The notes: generated by a model not told the origin, from the sequence alone. A DNA stretch of 10,998 nt from Clostridiales bacterium UBA1380 (GCA_002305445.1 DBRA01000038.1:10824-21821); one strand, 5' to 3'; numbered from the stretch's first letter, positions 1-7,647 are shown. A program made the numbers and translations.

Positions 1-981
<981 letters not shown>

Positions 982-1000
982 CTTTACATAGGATAAATTA

Positions 1001-1041
1001 AAAAGCATATCCGCTTTTTAAGATGCGGATATGCTTTTTTT
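1001..1041 (+). terminator. Rho-independent terminator after kamA
   Basis: A perfect 14-bp inverted repeat (1001-1014 with 1025-1038) encloses a 10-nt loop and ends in seven T residues (1035-1041). It begins 20 nt after the kamA stop codon. Read on the other strand the same stem ends in a shorter T tract, so it could also help stop leftward transcription from sigK. A second small hairpin (1042-1048 with 1055-1061, 7 bp) lies next to it. Confidence 0.9.
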
Positions 1042-1099
1042 GCACGGCCAAAAAGCCGTGCGCTCCACGGACACACGGCCGCGCTATGTATGTTTTGCT

Positions 1100-1783
1100 T
1101 TATTCGCCTATGCTTTTGCGGATTTTTTCGAGTGCCGACTTTTCGATGCGCGATACATACGAGCGCGATATGCCCATGTTTTTCGCGGTCTCGCGCTGCG
1201 TCGCGGCTTCGCCGGTGCCGAGCCCGTAGCGCATGATCATGATCGCACGTTCTCGCTCGTCGAGGTCGTACCGTATGCAGTCGAGCGCGCGCCGAAGCCG
1301 CACCTTTACGTCGAGGTCGTCGGCGATGGTGTCGTCGCAGTAGATTATATCGCCGTAGGACAGCGTGTTTCCGTCGCGGTCGACGTCGATCGGTTCGTCG
1401 AAGGATATCTCCATTCCGTTTTTACGCTGCGCGCGGAAATACATAAGGATTTCGTTCTGTATGCACTTTGCGGCGTATGTAGCGAACCTGACACCGCAGT
1501 CGGCGTCGAAGCTGTCGATAGCTTTTATCAGACCGATGGAGCCGATAGACACGAGGTCGTCTGCGTTGCCGTAGGACGAATAGTACTTCCGGACGACGTG
1601 AGCGACGAGCCGCAGGTTGTGCTCGATCAGCTTGGAGCGCGCCTCTTCGTCTCCGGCGGCGGCGCGCCTGAAATATTCGCGCTCCTCGGCGGTCGATAAC
1701 GGCGGCGGAAAATGCCCCGTTCCCGAAACGCCGAGTATCAGACACGCGGCACGCAGCAATGCGGCAAAAAATCCTGTCAGCAT
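1100..1783 (-). CDS. sigK: RNA polymerase sporulation sigma factor SigK (pro-sigma-K)
   Basis: Sigma-70 family factor that directs late mother-cell transcription (cortex, coat, spore maturation). I chose the ATG at 1783 (227 aa): the GGAGG at 1793-1797 is 9 nt away, whereas the ATG at 1789 is only 3 nt from it. The chosen N-terminus MLTGFFAAL also lines up with the B. subtilis pro-sigma-K start MVTGVFAAL. Residues 1-20 are hydrophobic and resemble the SpoIVFB-cleaved pro-sequence. Region 2 covers about residues 50-120 (LIEHNLRLVAHVV, DDLVSIGSIGLIKAID, FATYAAKCIQNEIL). Region 4 with the helix-turn-helix covers about 170-223 (TQRETAKNMGISRSYVSRIEK). The gene is continuous, with no skin-like element splitting it. 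It converges on kamA and diverges from the HAD gene. I could not find a convincing sporulation promoter in the 1790-1910 leader, though AT-rich stretches are present. SigE is the nearest alternative, but the N-terminus favours SigK. Confidence 0.93.
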   Translation of the reverse strand: MLTGFFAALLRAACLILGVSGTGHFPPPLSTAEEREYFRRAAAGDEEARSKLIEHNLRLVAHVVRKYYSSYGNADDLVSIGSIGLIKAIDSFDADCGVRFATYAAKCIQNEILMYFRAQRKNGMEISFDEPIDVDRDGNTLSYGDIIYCDDTIADDLDVKVRLRRALDCIRYDLDERERAIMIMRYGLGTGEAATQRETAKNMGISRSYVSRIEKSALEKIRKSIGE

Positions 1784-1792
1784 CTTCATATT

Positions 1793-1797
1793 CCTCC
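1793..1797 (-). promoter_or_regulatory. Ribosome binding site deciding the sigK start
   Basis: GGAGG on the minus strand lies 9 nt before the ATG at 1783 and 3 nt before the ATG at 1789. The spacing favours the inner ATG. Confidence 0.75.
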
Positions 1798-1910
1798 GTA
1801 ACGACGTATACTACAGTTTATGCAGCCGCCGCGTGTATAATCGAGCTTTTATTTATTCTTTTAATCGTTACGCCGGCGACGCTCCTCGCGAACAGTATTT
1901 CACATTCCGG

Positions 1911-1940
1911 TTGACAGATGCGCATCATCGGGTGTATAAT
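1911..1940 (+). promoter_or_regulatory. Near-consensus sigma-A promoter for the HAD/unknown gene pair
   Basis: TTGACA (1911-1916) and TATAAT (1935-1940) are both perfect consensus hexamers, separated by 18 bp. The predicted transcription start is near 1947, giving a leader of about 30 nt before the HAD start at 1977. This points to vegetative expression, unlike the divergent sporulation gene sigK. Confidence 0.85.
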
Positions 1941-1976
1941 GGCTTCACTGTAAATCGGGAAAGCGGAGTGGGACGC

Positions 1977-2651
1977 ATGAAATACACACACATTGTCTGG
2001 GACTTCAACGGCACGCTGATCGACGACGCGGCTGCGTCCGAACGCGCGCTCAACATCATGCTGCGCCGCCGCAGCCTCGCCACGCTTTCCGGCCGCGACG
2101 AATACAAGCGCCGCTTCCGCTTTCCGCTCCGCGAATTTTACGCCGACCTCGGATTCGATTTCGCGGCGGAGGATTACGGCGCTGTCGCCGCGGAATGGTA
2201 CGCGCTTTACCGCGCCGAAGAAAAAAACGTACCGCTCTCGAGCGGAGCCGAAGAAGCGCTTTCGCTGTTCCGCGAGCGCGGCGCGGCGCAGATCGTATTA
2301 TCATCGTCGGAGGCGGGGCTTCTGCGCGAGCAGCTTTACGCCCGCGGCGTCGGCGAATATTTCGACGAAATAATAGGGCTGCCGGATCACACCGCCGGAT
2401 CGAAGGGCGCGCTCGGTCTGCGCTGGGCGCGCGGGTTATCCGACAAGGCGCACGTGCTGTTCGTCGGCGACACCATACACGACTACGAAGTCGCGAGCAT
2501 CGTCGCCTCCGGCGCGTCAGTCAGAGCCGACTGCGCGCTTTATACGGGCGGACACACCTGCCGCGAGCATCTCTGCGCATGCGGCTCCTGCGGCGTCTCC
2601 CGCGTCGCAGTCGTCGATACGCTGTCTGATGTGGCGGCGCTGGCGATATGA
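1977..2651 (+). CDS. HAD-family hydrolase with DxN nucleophile motif
   Basis: Cytosolic haloacid dehalogenase-fold protein of 224 aa, most like the phosphoglycolate-phosphatase type. The ATG at 1977 is preceded by GGAG (1965-1968) at 8 nt. Motif I is WDFNGTLIDD (D9, N11): the second aspartate of the usual DxD, which acts as acid/base, is Asn. Residues 15-85 form the helical cap region. Motif II is the serine run at 109-111, a candidate motif III lysine is K143, and motif IV is GDTIHD (164-169). The C-terminus carries a cysteine cluster (C186, C195, C200, C202, C205) where relatives usually have a short GHxS-type segment. The stop overlaps the next start as ATGA, so the two genes are translationally coupled. 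A DFNGT variant is found in a recognised subset of HAD proteins, so this is not necessarily an inactive protein. The substrate cannot be named. Confidence 0.85.
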   Translation: MKYTHIVWDFNGTLIDDAAASERALNIMLRRRSLATLSGRDEYKRRFRFPLREFYADLGFDFAAEDYGAVAAEWYALYRAEEKNVPLSSGAEEALSLFRERGAAQIVLSSSEAGLLREQLYARGVGEYFDEIIGLPDHTAGSKGALGLRWARGLSDKAHVLFVGDTIHDYEVASIVASGASVRADCALYTGGHTCREHLCACGSCGVSRVAVVDTLSDVAALAI

Positions 2652-3595
2652 AAGAAGATAAACTTATGTTTAATCGTTATGCGATCGACGATGCGCAAAT
2701 CACGATGTTCGGCGGCACGGATATAACGCGCGAAAACAAATCAATCAGCGGCGCGGGCAAAGTGAATAAGTATGCCTCAGGCGGCAGTACTGATATAACG
2801 TATGAGAATACAGAATGCGGAGATACTGATATTACCCGCCCGAAGACCGGTATCACCGACACGTCAAACATGACCGTATGGGATCTGACGGTCGCCGCCA
2901 ATCTGCGCGAGCTTGACGGACGACCGCTCACCGCGGGCGAAAGAACCGCGCTCGTCGGCCGGCTGCTCAACTCTCGCGAGCCGACGCAAAAAATCGCGCG
3001 CTTTCACAATTCCGTCAACGCGCCGTCCGCCGAAAACGGCGACGAGCGCGTCATGTACCCGCTCTTCTACCTGCCGCCGTATGATAACGGCGCGAAGCAC
3101 CGCACGCTTACGGGTGCGCTGCCCGCGACGCATATATTATCGTCAAACGCATACGAGCTTGAGATCGTACGCCTGCTCGCGCTCTACGGCAGAGAGAACG
3201 CCGACGCGGAAGCCGTTGTCGCAAGGACGGCGGCGAGGCTTAAGACGACATGTTTCGGCAACTTCTGTCCGCACGGCGAATGCTACGACGCGGGCGCGGC
3301 GGCGCTGCGTTTATATAACGCGGTATCAGGCGCGCGCGCGACCGGGGCGCGGCTGGCCCGTTCGCTTTTCGACGCGCGGAACGCGAAAAAGCGAAGCGTC
3401 GGCTGCGAGCTGTATCTGCTGCTCGCGTTCGCCGGTTGCCCGGATGCGGGGCAGCATTTACCCATATACTATAATGAAGCGGCAGGACGTATAAGCCGCG
3501 CGGCGAACCGCGCCGGAGCAGATGCCGGCTTCTCCGCAATAGCGCCGCTCATCCTGCGTTATGCCGGGCGCGTCATAAAAAATAATAAATTTTAA
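2648..3595 (+). CDS. Protein of unknown function with N-terminal TDIT repeats and a Cys motif
   Basis: I do not recognise this 315-aa protein. The ATG at 2648 overlaps the HAD stop (ATGA); an inner ATG at 2666 is possible, and neither has a strong ribosome binding site. Residues 1-75 are polar, Gly/Thr/Asp-rich and probably disordered, with TDIT at 24-27, 48-51 and 60-63 and a degenerate ITDT at 69-72. Residues 76-228 look globular: a helical segment at 76-108, then MYPLFYLPPYDN (136-147), then helices ending in TCFGNFCPHGEC (201-212), with C202, C207 and C212. C253 and C264 follow in a second helical part. There is no signal peptide and no clear membrane segment. The first 230 nt are about 46% GC by hand count, versus about 67% in the next 120 nt, so the repeat region differs in composition. 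Coding is supported by the coupling, by codon bias after position 75, and by a clean stop. No terminator follows directly. Confidence 0.72.
   Translation: MKEDKLMFNRYAIDDAQITMFGGTDITRENKSISGAGKVNKYASGGSTDITYENTECGDTDITRPKTGITDTSNMTVWDLTVAANLRELDGRPLTAGERTALVGRLLNSREPTQKIARFHNSVNAPSAENGDERVMYPLFYLPPYDNGAKHRTLTGALPATHILSSNAYELEIVRLLALYGRENADAEAVVARTAARLKTTCFGNFCPHGECYDAGAAALRLYNAVSGARATGARLARSLFDARNAKKRSVGCELYLLLAFAGCPDAGQHLPIYYNEAAGRISRAANRAGADAGFSAIAPLILRYAGRVIKNNKF
2711..2836 (+). repeat. Three degenerate TDIT-encoding direct repeats
   Basis: Three 12-nt units of the form AC(G/T)GATAT(A/T)AC(G/C) lie at 2717-2728, 2789-2800 and 2825-2836, each preceded by Gly-rich codons (GGC GGC or GGA GAT). 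They are in frame and encode TDIT each time. The spacing is 72 and then 36 nt, so one intervening unit may have decayed. Confidence 0.7.
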
Positions 3596-3623
3596 AATGA
3601 TGTTTGAAAATCGACTTTTAGGG

Positions 3624-3666
3624 AATAATTAATGCTGTGGTACAGTAATACTGCCATAGAATTATT
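3624..3666 (+). promoter_or_regulatory. Long imperfect hairpin in the leader of the DUF378 gene
   Basis: AATAATT (3624-3630) pairs with AATTATT (3660-3666). After a 4-nt one-sided bulge, 3635-3640 pairs with 3654-3659 (one G-U pair). After a 2-nt bulge, CAGT (3643-3646) pairs with ACTG (3650-3653) around an AAT loop. That is 17 pairs in all. It is not followed by a T run, so it is not an ordinary terminator. It ends 7 nt before the AAAGGA ribosome binding site (3674-3679). A weak possible promoter (TTGAAA 3604-3609, TAATTA 3626-3631, 16-bp spacer) overlaps its left arm. It could be an operator, a translational control element or an mRNA stabiliser. Confidence 0.5.
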
Positions 3667-3690
3667 ACCACCGAAAGGATGATCTCCAAA

Positions 3691-3903
3691 ATGGCCGTCA
3701 TTGATAAAATTGCCCTGACGCTAATCGTCATCGGCGCGCTCAACTGGGGACTCGTCGGGCTGTTCCAGTTCGACGCGGTCGCCTGGATAGGCGGCGGAGC
3801 AGCCGGTATATTCAGCCGGATCATATATACGCTCGTAGCCGTCGCCGGACTCTGGTGCATATCGCTCATCTTCCGTCCCTCTCCGGCGGAATCAACCTAT
3901 TAA
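3691..3903 (+). CDS. DUF378 family small membrane protein
   Basis: A 70-aa integral membrane protein of the DUF378 family, whose function is unknown. Two membrane segments are visible, at about residues 7-27 (with the family signature IGALNWGLVGLF) and about 40-62 (FSRIIYTLVAVAGLWCI). The length is typical for the family. I chose the ATG at 3691 because AAAGGATGATCT upstream resembles the anti-16S complement; the ATG at 3679 overlaps that ribosome binding site and would add only four residues. The gene sits between a structured leader and a strong terminator, so it may be expressed as a single-gene unit, although no terminator separates it from the unknown gene ending at 3595. Confidence 0.88.
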   Translation: MAVIDKIALTLIVIGALNWGLVGLFQFDAVAWIGGGAAGIFSRIIYTLVAVAGLWCISLIFRPSPAESTY

Positions 3904-3921
3904 TTAAAATCGCACATTTAC

Positions 3922-3962
3922 AAAAAAACGGACGAAACCTTTCCGGTTTCGTCCGTTTTTTT
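3922..3962. terminator. Bidirectional rho-independent terminator
   Basis: An 18-bp perfect stem (3922-3939 with 3945-3962) has a 5-nt loop. Its GC core is ACGGACGAAACC, and it is flanked by seven A residues on the left and seven T residues on the right. It therefore acts on both strands: for the DUF378 gene (+) and for the operon ending at 3961 (-), whose stop codon overlaps the T tract by two bases. Confidence 0.92.
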
Positions 3963-5496
3963 ACTGTTTTGTCTCCTGCGCTTCTACGACCGCGCGGAAG
4001 CGGTCGAGAAGCGATTTGTCGATGCCTTTATAGAAATTCGTGTGTATCGTGTCGACCGACTTCACGACGGAGCGGATGAAGATGTTTTCGTCGTCGTCGA
4101 CGGTGTCCATATCCGTCATGACGACGAGGATGTACGGGTGCTCGTCGTAGACGATGCCCATGTCGTGATACGAGTCGATGTCCCAGCCGTACTTGTGTGC
4201 GACCTGCTTAGGCGACACGGCGTACGGTATCAGTATGCGGTAGTTCGCCTCGAGCATCAGCTTTTTTAAGTATTCGCCCCACTTGTCGCCCGACTCCATG
4301 AAATCGTACATCGCGCGCAGGAATTTCCCGTAGTCAGAAGCGGTGTTGTACATGAAGCCGTTCGCATATTTTACGCCGAGCGCCGACGCCTGCGAATAGA
4401 AGTCGCTGTAGCCGAACAGCTCCCGCAGCTGTTTGAACGCGACGTTGTCGCTGTACAGAACGCTGTAGTCGATAAGTTCGCGGTAGGTCATCTGCGTGCC
4501 GTCGGCCATGTCCTTGATCTTGCCTGTGCCATCCTCCAGCATCGTCTTCTTATCGAACGTCCATACGCGGTCGAGGTCGTACTTTTCCTCGCCTTCGAGG
4601 TAGATGATGCTGCCGTCGTCGTCGAGGTTCGGATTTTTCGCATCGGGGTCGTCGGCGGGCGGCGTGAAGTCGAGTTTTTTCTGCTCGAACGCGCTTATGG
4701 TTCGCAAAACCGTATAAACATACGGCGCTTTGATAAGGCTCGCGGAGAAGAAGAGGTCGTTTGCGTTATAGGCGATATTATAGCCGGTGGTAAGATCCTC
4801 GTAATAAAGCGCGATGTGCGGGTACTGCTCATACTCGACCTTCTGCGTCTTCGTTTTACCGGACGCGTCCTTGACGGCCGCTCCCGAGCTGTCCGTGACA
4901 GCCTCTTCTTTTTCGAGGACGCGGTTCGGAGCGCCGCCGCCGAGCGTCGAGTAAAGCTTTGACACCGCCTCCGCCTGCGCGCCGATGTTGAGGTATGATA
5001 TGCTGTCGTAAGCGGCGATCTTGTTGTTGACGGCGTCGATTTCCTTCTGCTTGGCTGAAAGCTGCGCTTCAAGAGCCGCGATTTTTTCGTTTAAAGCTCT
5101 CTCTCGCGCTTTGGACGCTTCGTCATTGTCGGCGGAGCCGGCAAGCGCCGATTCAAGCTCGCTTTCGAGCGATGCGATCTCGGCCTTCATCGACTCCGTC
5201 GCGCTCTCGAGCGCTTTCTTTTCATACTCAAGCTCTTTTATTCTGTTGTCGCCGCCGGCGCCGGCGGATACGGGCACGCTGTCGCCTTCGTCTTCATGCG
5301 TGCCGGTGAATATCGCCTGCCGGTTGACCGCGATAAAGCATAAAAGCGCGATGAGACATACGAACAGAACTGCGCAGATTGCGGTCAGAATTATAACCGG
5401 GTCTGTTCGTTTTTTCTTTTTCTTCGGCGGTTTCCAGCCGTATTGATTATGATTTTGCGTCTTTCGCTCAGTCCCTTCCCGGATTTTTGCTTTCAC
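3961..5496 (-). CDS. Membrane-anchored coiled-coil serine hydrolase, beta-lactamase/PBP fold
   Basis: Predicted cell-surface protein of 511 aa. The order is: basic cytoplasmic N-terminus (1-32, with a KKKKKR run), one membrane segment (33-57), an acidic linker, a coiled coil (about 84-160, Glu/Ala/Lys heptads), and a serine-hydrolase domain (about 220-490) like the class A beta-lactamase family. Catalytic motifs are SLIK (S253, K256), SDN (349-351) and KYG (435-437) as the KTG-box equivalent. The stretch expected to hold the deacylating glutamate of true beta-lactamases reads ANGFMYNTAS and lacks an obvious Glu. A peptidoglycan-interacting enzyme or a slow acyl-enzyme former is therefore more likely than an antibiotic-destroying one. 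The start is GTG at 5496, overlapping the fumarase stop as GTGA; no in-frame ATG lies between it and the membrane segment, and the upstream open frame is Arg-rich antisense of fumA. It is the last gene of its operon. Confidence 0.85.
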   Translation of the reverse strand: MKAKIREGTERKTQNHNQYGWKPPKKKKKRTDPVIILTAICAVLFVCLIALLCFIAVNRQAIFTGTHEDEGDSVPVSAGAGGDNRIKELEYEKKALESATESMKAEIASLESELESALAGSADNDEASKARERALNEKIAALEAQLSAKQKEIDAVNNKIAAYDSISYLNIGAQAEAVSKLYSTLGGGAPNRVLEKEEAVTDSSGAAVKDASGKTKTQKVEYEQYPHIALYYEDLTTGYNIAYNANDLFFSASLIKAPYVYTVLRTISAFEQKKLDFTPPADDPDAKNPNLDDDGSIIYLEGEEKYDLDRVWTFDKKTMLEDGTGKIKDMADGTQMTYRELIDYSVLYSDNVAFKQLRELFGYSDFYSQASALGVKYANGFMYNTASDYGKFLRAMYDFMESGDKWGEYLKKLMLEANYRILIPYAVSPKQVAHKYGWDIDSYHDMGIVYDEHPYILVVMTDMDTVDDDENIFIRSVVKSVDTIHTNFYKGIDKSLLDRFRAVVEAQETKQ

Positions 5497-6344
5497 AGAA
5501 CAACGGCAGCGTGGCGGCTGACGTGACAGCAGATGCTGACCGCGACAGGCAGCCCCGCGATATGCGTCGGCGCGTATTCGATTTTGACCGCGAGCGCAGT
5601 CGTGTCGCCGCCGAAACCCTGTGGCCCGATGCCGAGCGCGTTTATCTCGAGCTTCAGCCTGTCCTCGAGCGCGGCGTAGCGCGCGTCCGGCGACGGCAAC
5701 GAGAGCGGCCGCAGAAGCGCCCTTTTCGCCATCAGTGCGCACGACTCGAAGTCGCCGCCGACGCCGACGCCGACGATTATCGGCGGGCACGGCTTCGACC
5801 CCGCGTCGCGTACGGACGACACGACAAACGCGGCGATGTCGTCCTCGGTCGCGGACGGGTCGAACATCTTCACCGCCGACATGTTTTCGCTGCCGAATCC
5901 CTTCGGCGCGGCGGTCAGAGTCAGCCTGTCGCCCGGCACGAATCGGATATGGATCACCGCGGGCGTGTTGTCGGTCGTGTTCTTCCTGTCATAAAGCGGG
6001 TCGCTGACGACGGAGCAGCGCAGGTAGCCGTTTTTATAGGCGTGCGCGACGCCGAGGTCGACCGCTTCGTTGAAGTCGCCGTCGATGTGGACGTCCTGCC
6101 CGACGTCGGCGAAGACGATCGCCATTCCGGTGTCCTGGCAGATCGGCAGGCCGGTTCTGCGCGCGGCGTCGAGATTGTCGCCGAGCGCGCCGAGCACAGC
6201 CGCGGCGATCGGCGAGCTCTCCGCTTCGCGCGCCGCTCTGATCGCGTCCTCGACGTCCTGCGGGAGCGAGCGAGCGCAGGACGAAAACAGCTCCTCGACC
6301 GCAGCGGTTATTTCATTCGCTTTGATTTCGCGTACGATACCCAT
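5493..6344 (-). CDS. fumA: Class I fumarate hydratase, alpha subunit (Fe-S hydro-lyase N-terminal part)
   Basis: A 283-aa protein of the iron-sulfur fumarase / L-tartrate dehydratase alpha-subunit family. With a beta subunit, these interconvert fumarate and malate. Cluster ligands are visible: C69 in ICQDTG, C186 in KPCPP and C272/C273 near the C-terminus (ICCHVSRHA). KGFGSEN (148-154) and GIGPQGFGGDTT (238-249) are family signatures. The start ATG is 2 nt after the amidohydrolase stop, with no clear ribosome binding site, so coupled translation is likely. The stop overlaps the next gene as GTGA. The beta-subunit gene usually follows directly but is absent here, with unrelated genes on both sides. 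Substrate could be fumarate, tartrate or a related hydroxy-dicarboxylate. Confidence 0.9.
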   Translation of the reverse strand: MGIVREIKANEITAAVEELFSSCARSLPQDVEDAIRAAREAESSPIAAAVLGALGDNLDAARRTGLPICQDTGMAIVFADVGQDVHIDGDFNEAVDLGVAHAYKNGYLRCSVVSDPLYDRKNTTDNTPAVIHIRFVPGDRLTLTAAPKGFGSENMSAVKMFDPSATEDDIAAFVVSSVRDAGSKPCPPIIVGVGVGGDFESCALMAKRALLRPLSLPSPDARYAALEDRLKLEINALGIGPQGFGGDTTALAVKIEYAPTHIAGLPVAVSICCHVSRHAAVVL

Positions 6345-6346
6345 TA

Positions 6347-7510
6347 TCAGTGTTTTGCGCGTCTGTATGTCTCGACGCCGTTTATATAAACGCGCTTGGC
6401 GCGGGTGAATACATCGAGCGGGTCGCCGTCGAATATGGCGAAGTCCGCGTCCTTGCCGACCTCGATGGAACCGACGCGGTCGGCAAGACCGAGCATCTCG
6501 GCCGCGTTTATCGTAAGCGCGCGGTACGCCCTCTCGCGTCCGAGTCCTTCGCGCGCGGCGAGCGCGGCGCAGACGGGCAGGTATTCGAGCGGCGTTACCG
6601 GATGGTCGGTCGTTATGGATACTTTAATGCCGGCGTCGGCGAGTATGCCGGCGTTGGCGAACGTCATGCTGCGCAGCTCCGGCTTCGAGCGGTCGGACAG
6701 GTTCGGGCCGATGAACGCTTCGACGTCCGCCTTCGCAAGCTCTTGAGCGATAAGGTGTCCCTCCGTGCAGTGGACGAGCTTATACTTGAGGCGGAACTCC
6801 TCCGCGATGCGCACGGCGGTGAATATATCGTCGGCCCGGTGGCAGTGGAAGTGCGCCGGCAGCTCGCCGCGGATGACGGGCTCGAGCGCTTCGCACTGAG
6901 CGTCGTATTCCGGGCGTTTGTCGGGCTCCGCGGCTTTATCCTTCTTATCGGCGTAGCGCTGCGCTTTGAGCAGCGCCTCGCGTATGATAGACGCAGTCGC
7001 CATTCGCGTGGACGGACCTTTGCCGCTGTAGCAGAACTTCGGGTTCTCGCCGAGCGCGAACTTCATCGAAACCGGCGCCTTGACGATCATGTCGTCGACG
7101 CGCTGTCCGACCGTCTTCATCGCGACGAACTGGCCACCGATCGGGTTTGCGCTGCCGGGACCCACGCCGACGAGCGTCACGCCCGCGCGCATCGCGTCGC
7201 CGAAGCAGCGGTCGAGCGGATTGATCGCGTCCCATCCGCGGAGCTGCGCTGTGTTCGGGTTTGTCGCCTCGTTGACGTCGTCGCCCTCGGCGCGCAGCGA
7301 ATCCTCAAGTATACCTATGTGGGTGTGGCCGTCGATGAACCCGGGGAAAAGCCGTCCTGTCTCGCGGATAACCGCATCGCCCTCTGCGACGGCGGGCTCG
7401 CCCGCTCCGACGGCGGCGATTTTACCGTTTTCGATTGCGACATAGCCGCGGTCGATAACGCCCGCTTCCGCCATTGTGTATATTTTTATGCCGGTTATGT
7501 ACTGCTTCAT
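6347..7510 (-). CDS. Metal-dependent amidohydrolase family protein
   Basis: A 387-aa cytosolic protein of the amidohydrolase superfamily, close to the imidazolonepropionase-like / dihydroorotase-like group. It would hydrolyse a cyclic amide or C-N bond using one or two divalent metals in a TIM barrel. The N-terminal beta-sandwich (1-55) and C-terminal return (VGSIEVGKDADFAIFDGDPL, 346-365) are typical. Metal ligands visible are HTH (H62, H64), HFHCH (H220, H222, H224), H247 and H252 in VHCTEGH, and D302 in TTDHPVTP. The ATG at 7510 is preceded by GGAG at 8 nt. It is first in an operon with fumA and the serine hydrolase. The substrate is unknown; histidine or pyrimidine degradation partners are not nearby. 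Confidence 0.87.
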   Translation of the reverse strand: MKQYITGIKIYTMAEAGVIDRGYVAIENGKIAAVGAGEPAVAEGDAVIRETGRLFPGFIDGHTHIGILEDSLRAEGDDVNEATNPNTAQLRGWDAINPLDRCFGDAMRAGVTLVGVGPGSANPIGGQFVAMKTVGQRVDDMIVKAPVSMKFALGENPKFCYSGKGPSTRMATASIIREALLKAQRYADKKDKAAEPDKRPEYDAQCEALEPVIRGELPAHFHCHRADDIFTAVRIAEEFRLKYKLVHCTEGHLIAQELAKADVEAFIGPNLSDRSKPELRSMTFANAGILADAGIKVSITTDHPVTPLEYLPVCAALAAREGLGRERAYRALTINAAEMLGLADRVGSIEVGKDADFAIFDGDPLDVFTRAKRVYINGVETYRRAKH

Positions 7511-7568
7511 ATCGTTTTCTCCGTTTGCTTGATATTTGACGCCTTTTTATATAAATTGTTCTCGCAAT

Positions 7569-7574
7569 ATTATA
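7569..7574 (-). promoter_or_regulatory. Possible -10 element for the amidohydrolase operon
   Basis: TATAAT occurs on the minus strand in the AT-rich 7520-7595 stretch, downstream of the divIC terminator and about 60 nt before the amidohydrolase start. No good -35 hexamer lies 16-18 bp upstream, so the assignment is weak. Short ATTGT/ACAAT inverted repeats flank the region. Confidence 0.4.
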
Positions 7575-7592
7575 ATTTTTACAATACAAGCC

Positions 7593-7636
7593 AAAAACTG
7601 CCGCGGCGGTCGCTTTCCGCCGCGGCGTGGTTTTTT
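7593..7636. terminator. GC-rich terminator between two leftward operons
   Basis: A 10-bp stem of GCCGCGGCGG (7600-7609) and its complement (7617-7626) surrounds a 7-nt loop. On the minus strand it is followed by TTTTT (7597-7593) and would end the rqcP-to-divIC operon 22 nt after the divIC stop. A T6 tract also lies on the plus strand (7631-7636), but no rightward gene needs it. Confidence 0.87.
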
Positions 7637-7647
7637 ATCCTGCACAT

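Noticed and set aside
1042..1061. Second hairpin beside the kamA terminator as a sigK terminator
   Set aside because: On the minus strand it is followed by A residues, not T, so it cannot work as an intrinsic terminator alone.
1031..1699. 222-aa open frame on the plus strand across sigK
   Set aside because: Antisense shadow of a clearly identified sigma factor gene.
1100..1783. Skin-like recombination site inside sigK
   Set aside because: The coding sequence is continuous, with no inserted element.
1790..1910. Sigma-K or sigma-E type promoter for sigK on the minus strand
   Set aside because: Fragments such as CATAAACTG and TTATACAC resemble single elements, but no correctly spaced partner was found.
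1617..1976. Upstream extension of the HAD reading frame
   Set aside because: Runs through sigK antisense and the promoter; the ATG at 1977 has a ribosome binding site and the typical HAD N-terminus.
5497..5790. N-terminal extension of the serine hydrolase to an ATG at 5790
   Set aside because: Arg-rich sequence overlapping the conserved C-terminus of fumA in another frame; the GTG at 5496 gives the normal 4-nt overlap.
5487..6389. 300-aa open frame on the plus strand
   Set aside because: Antisense to fumA, biased composition, no domain.
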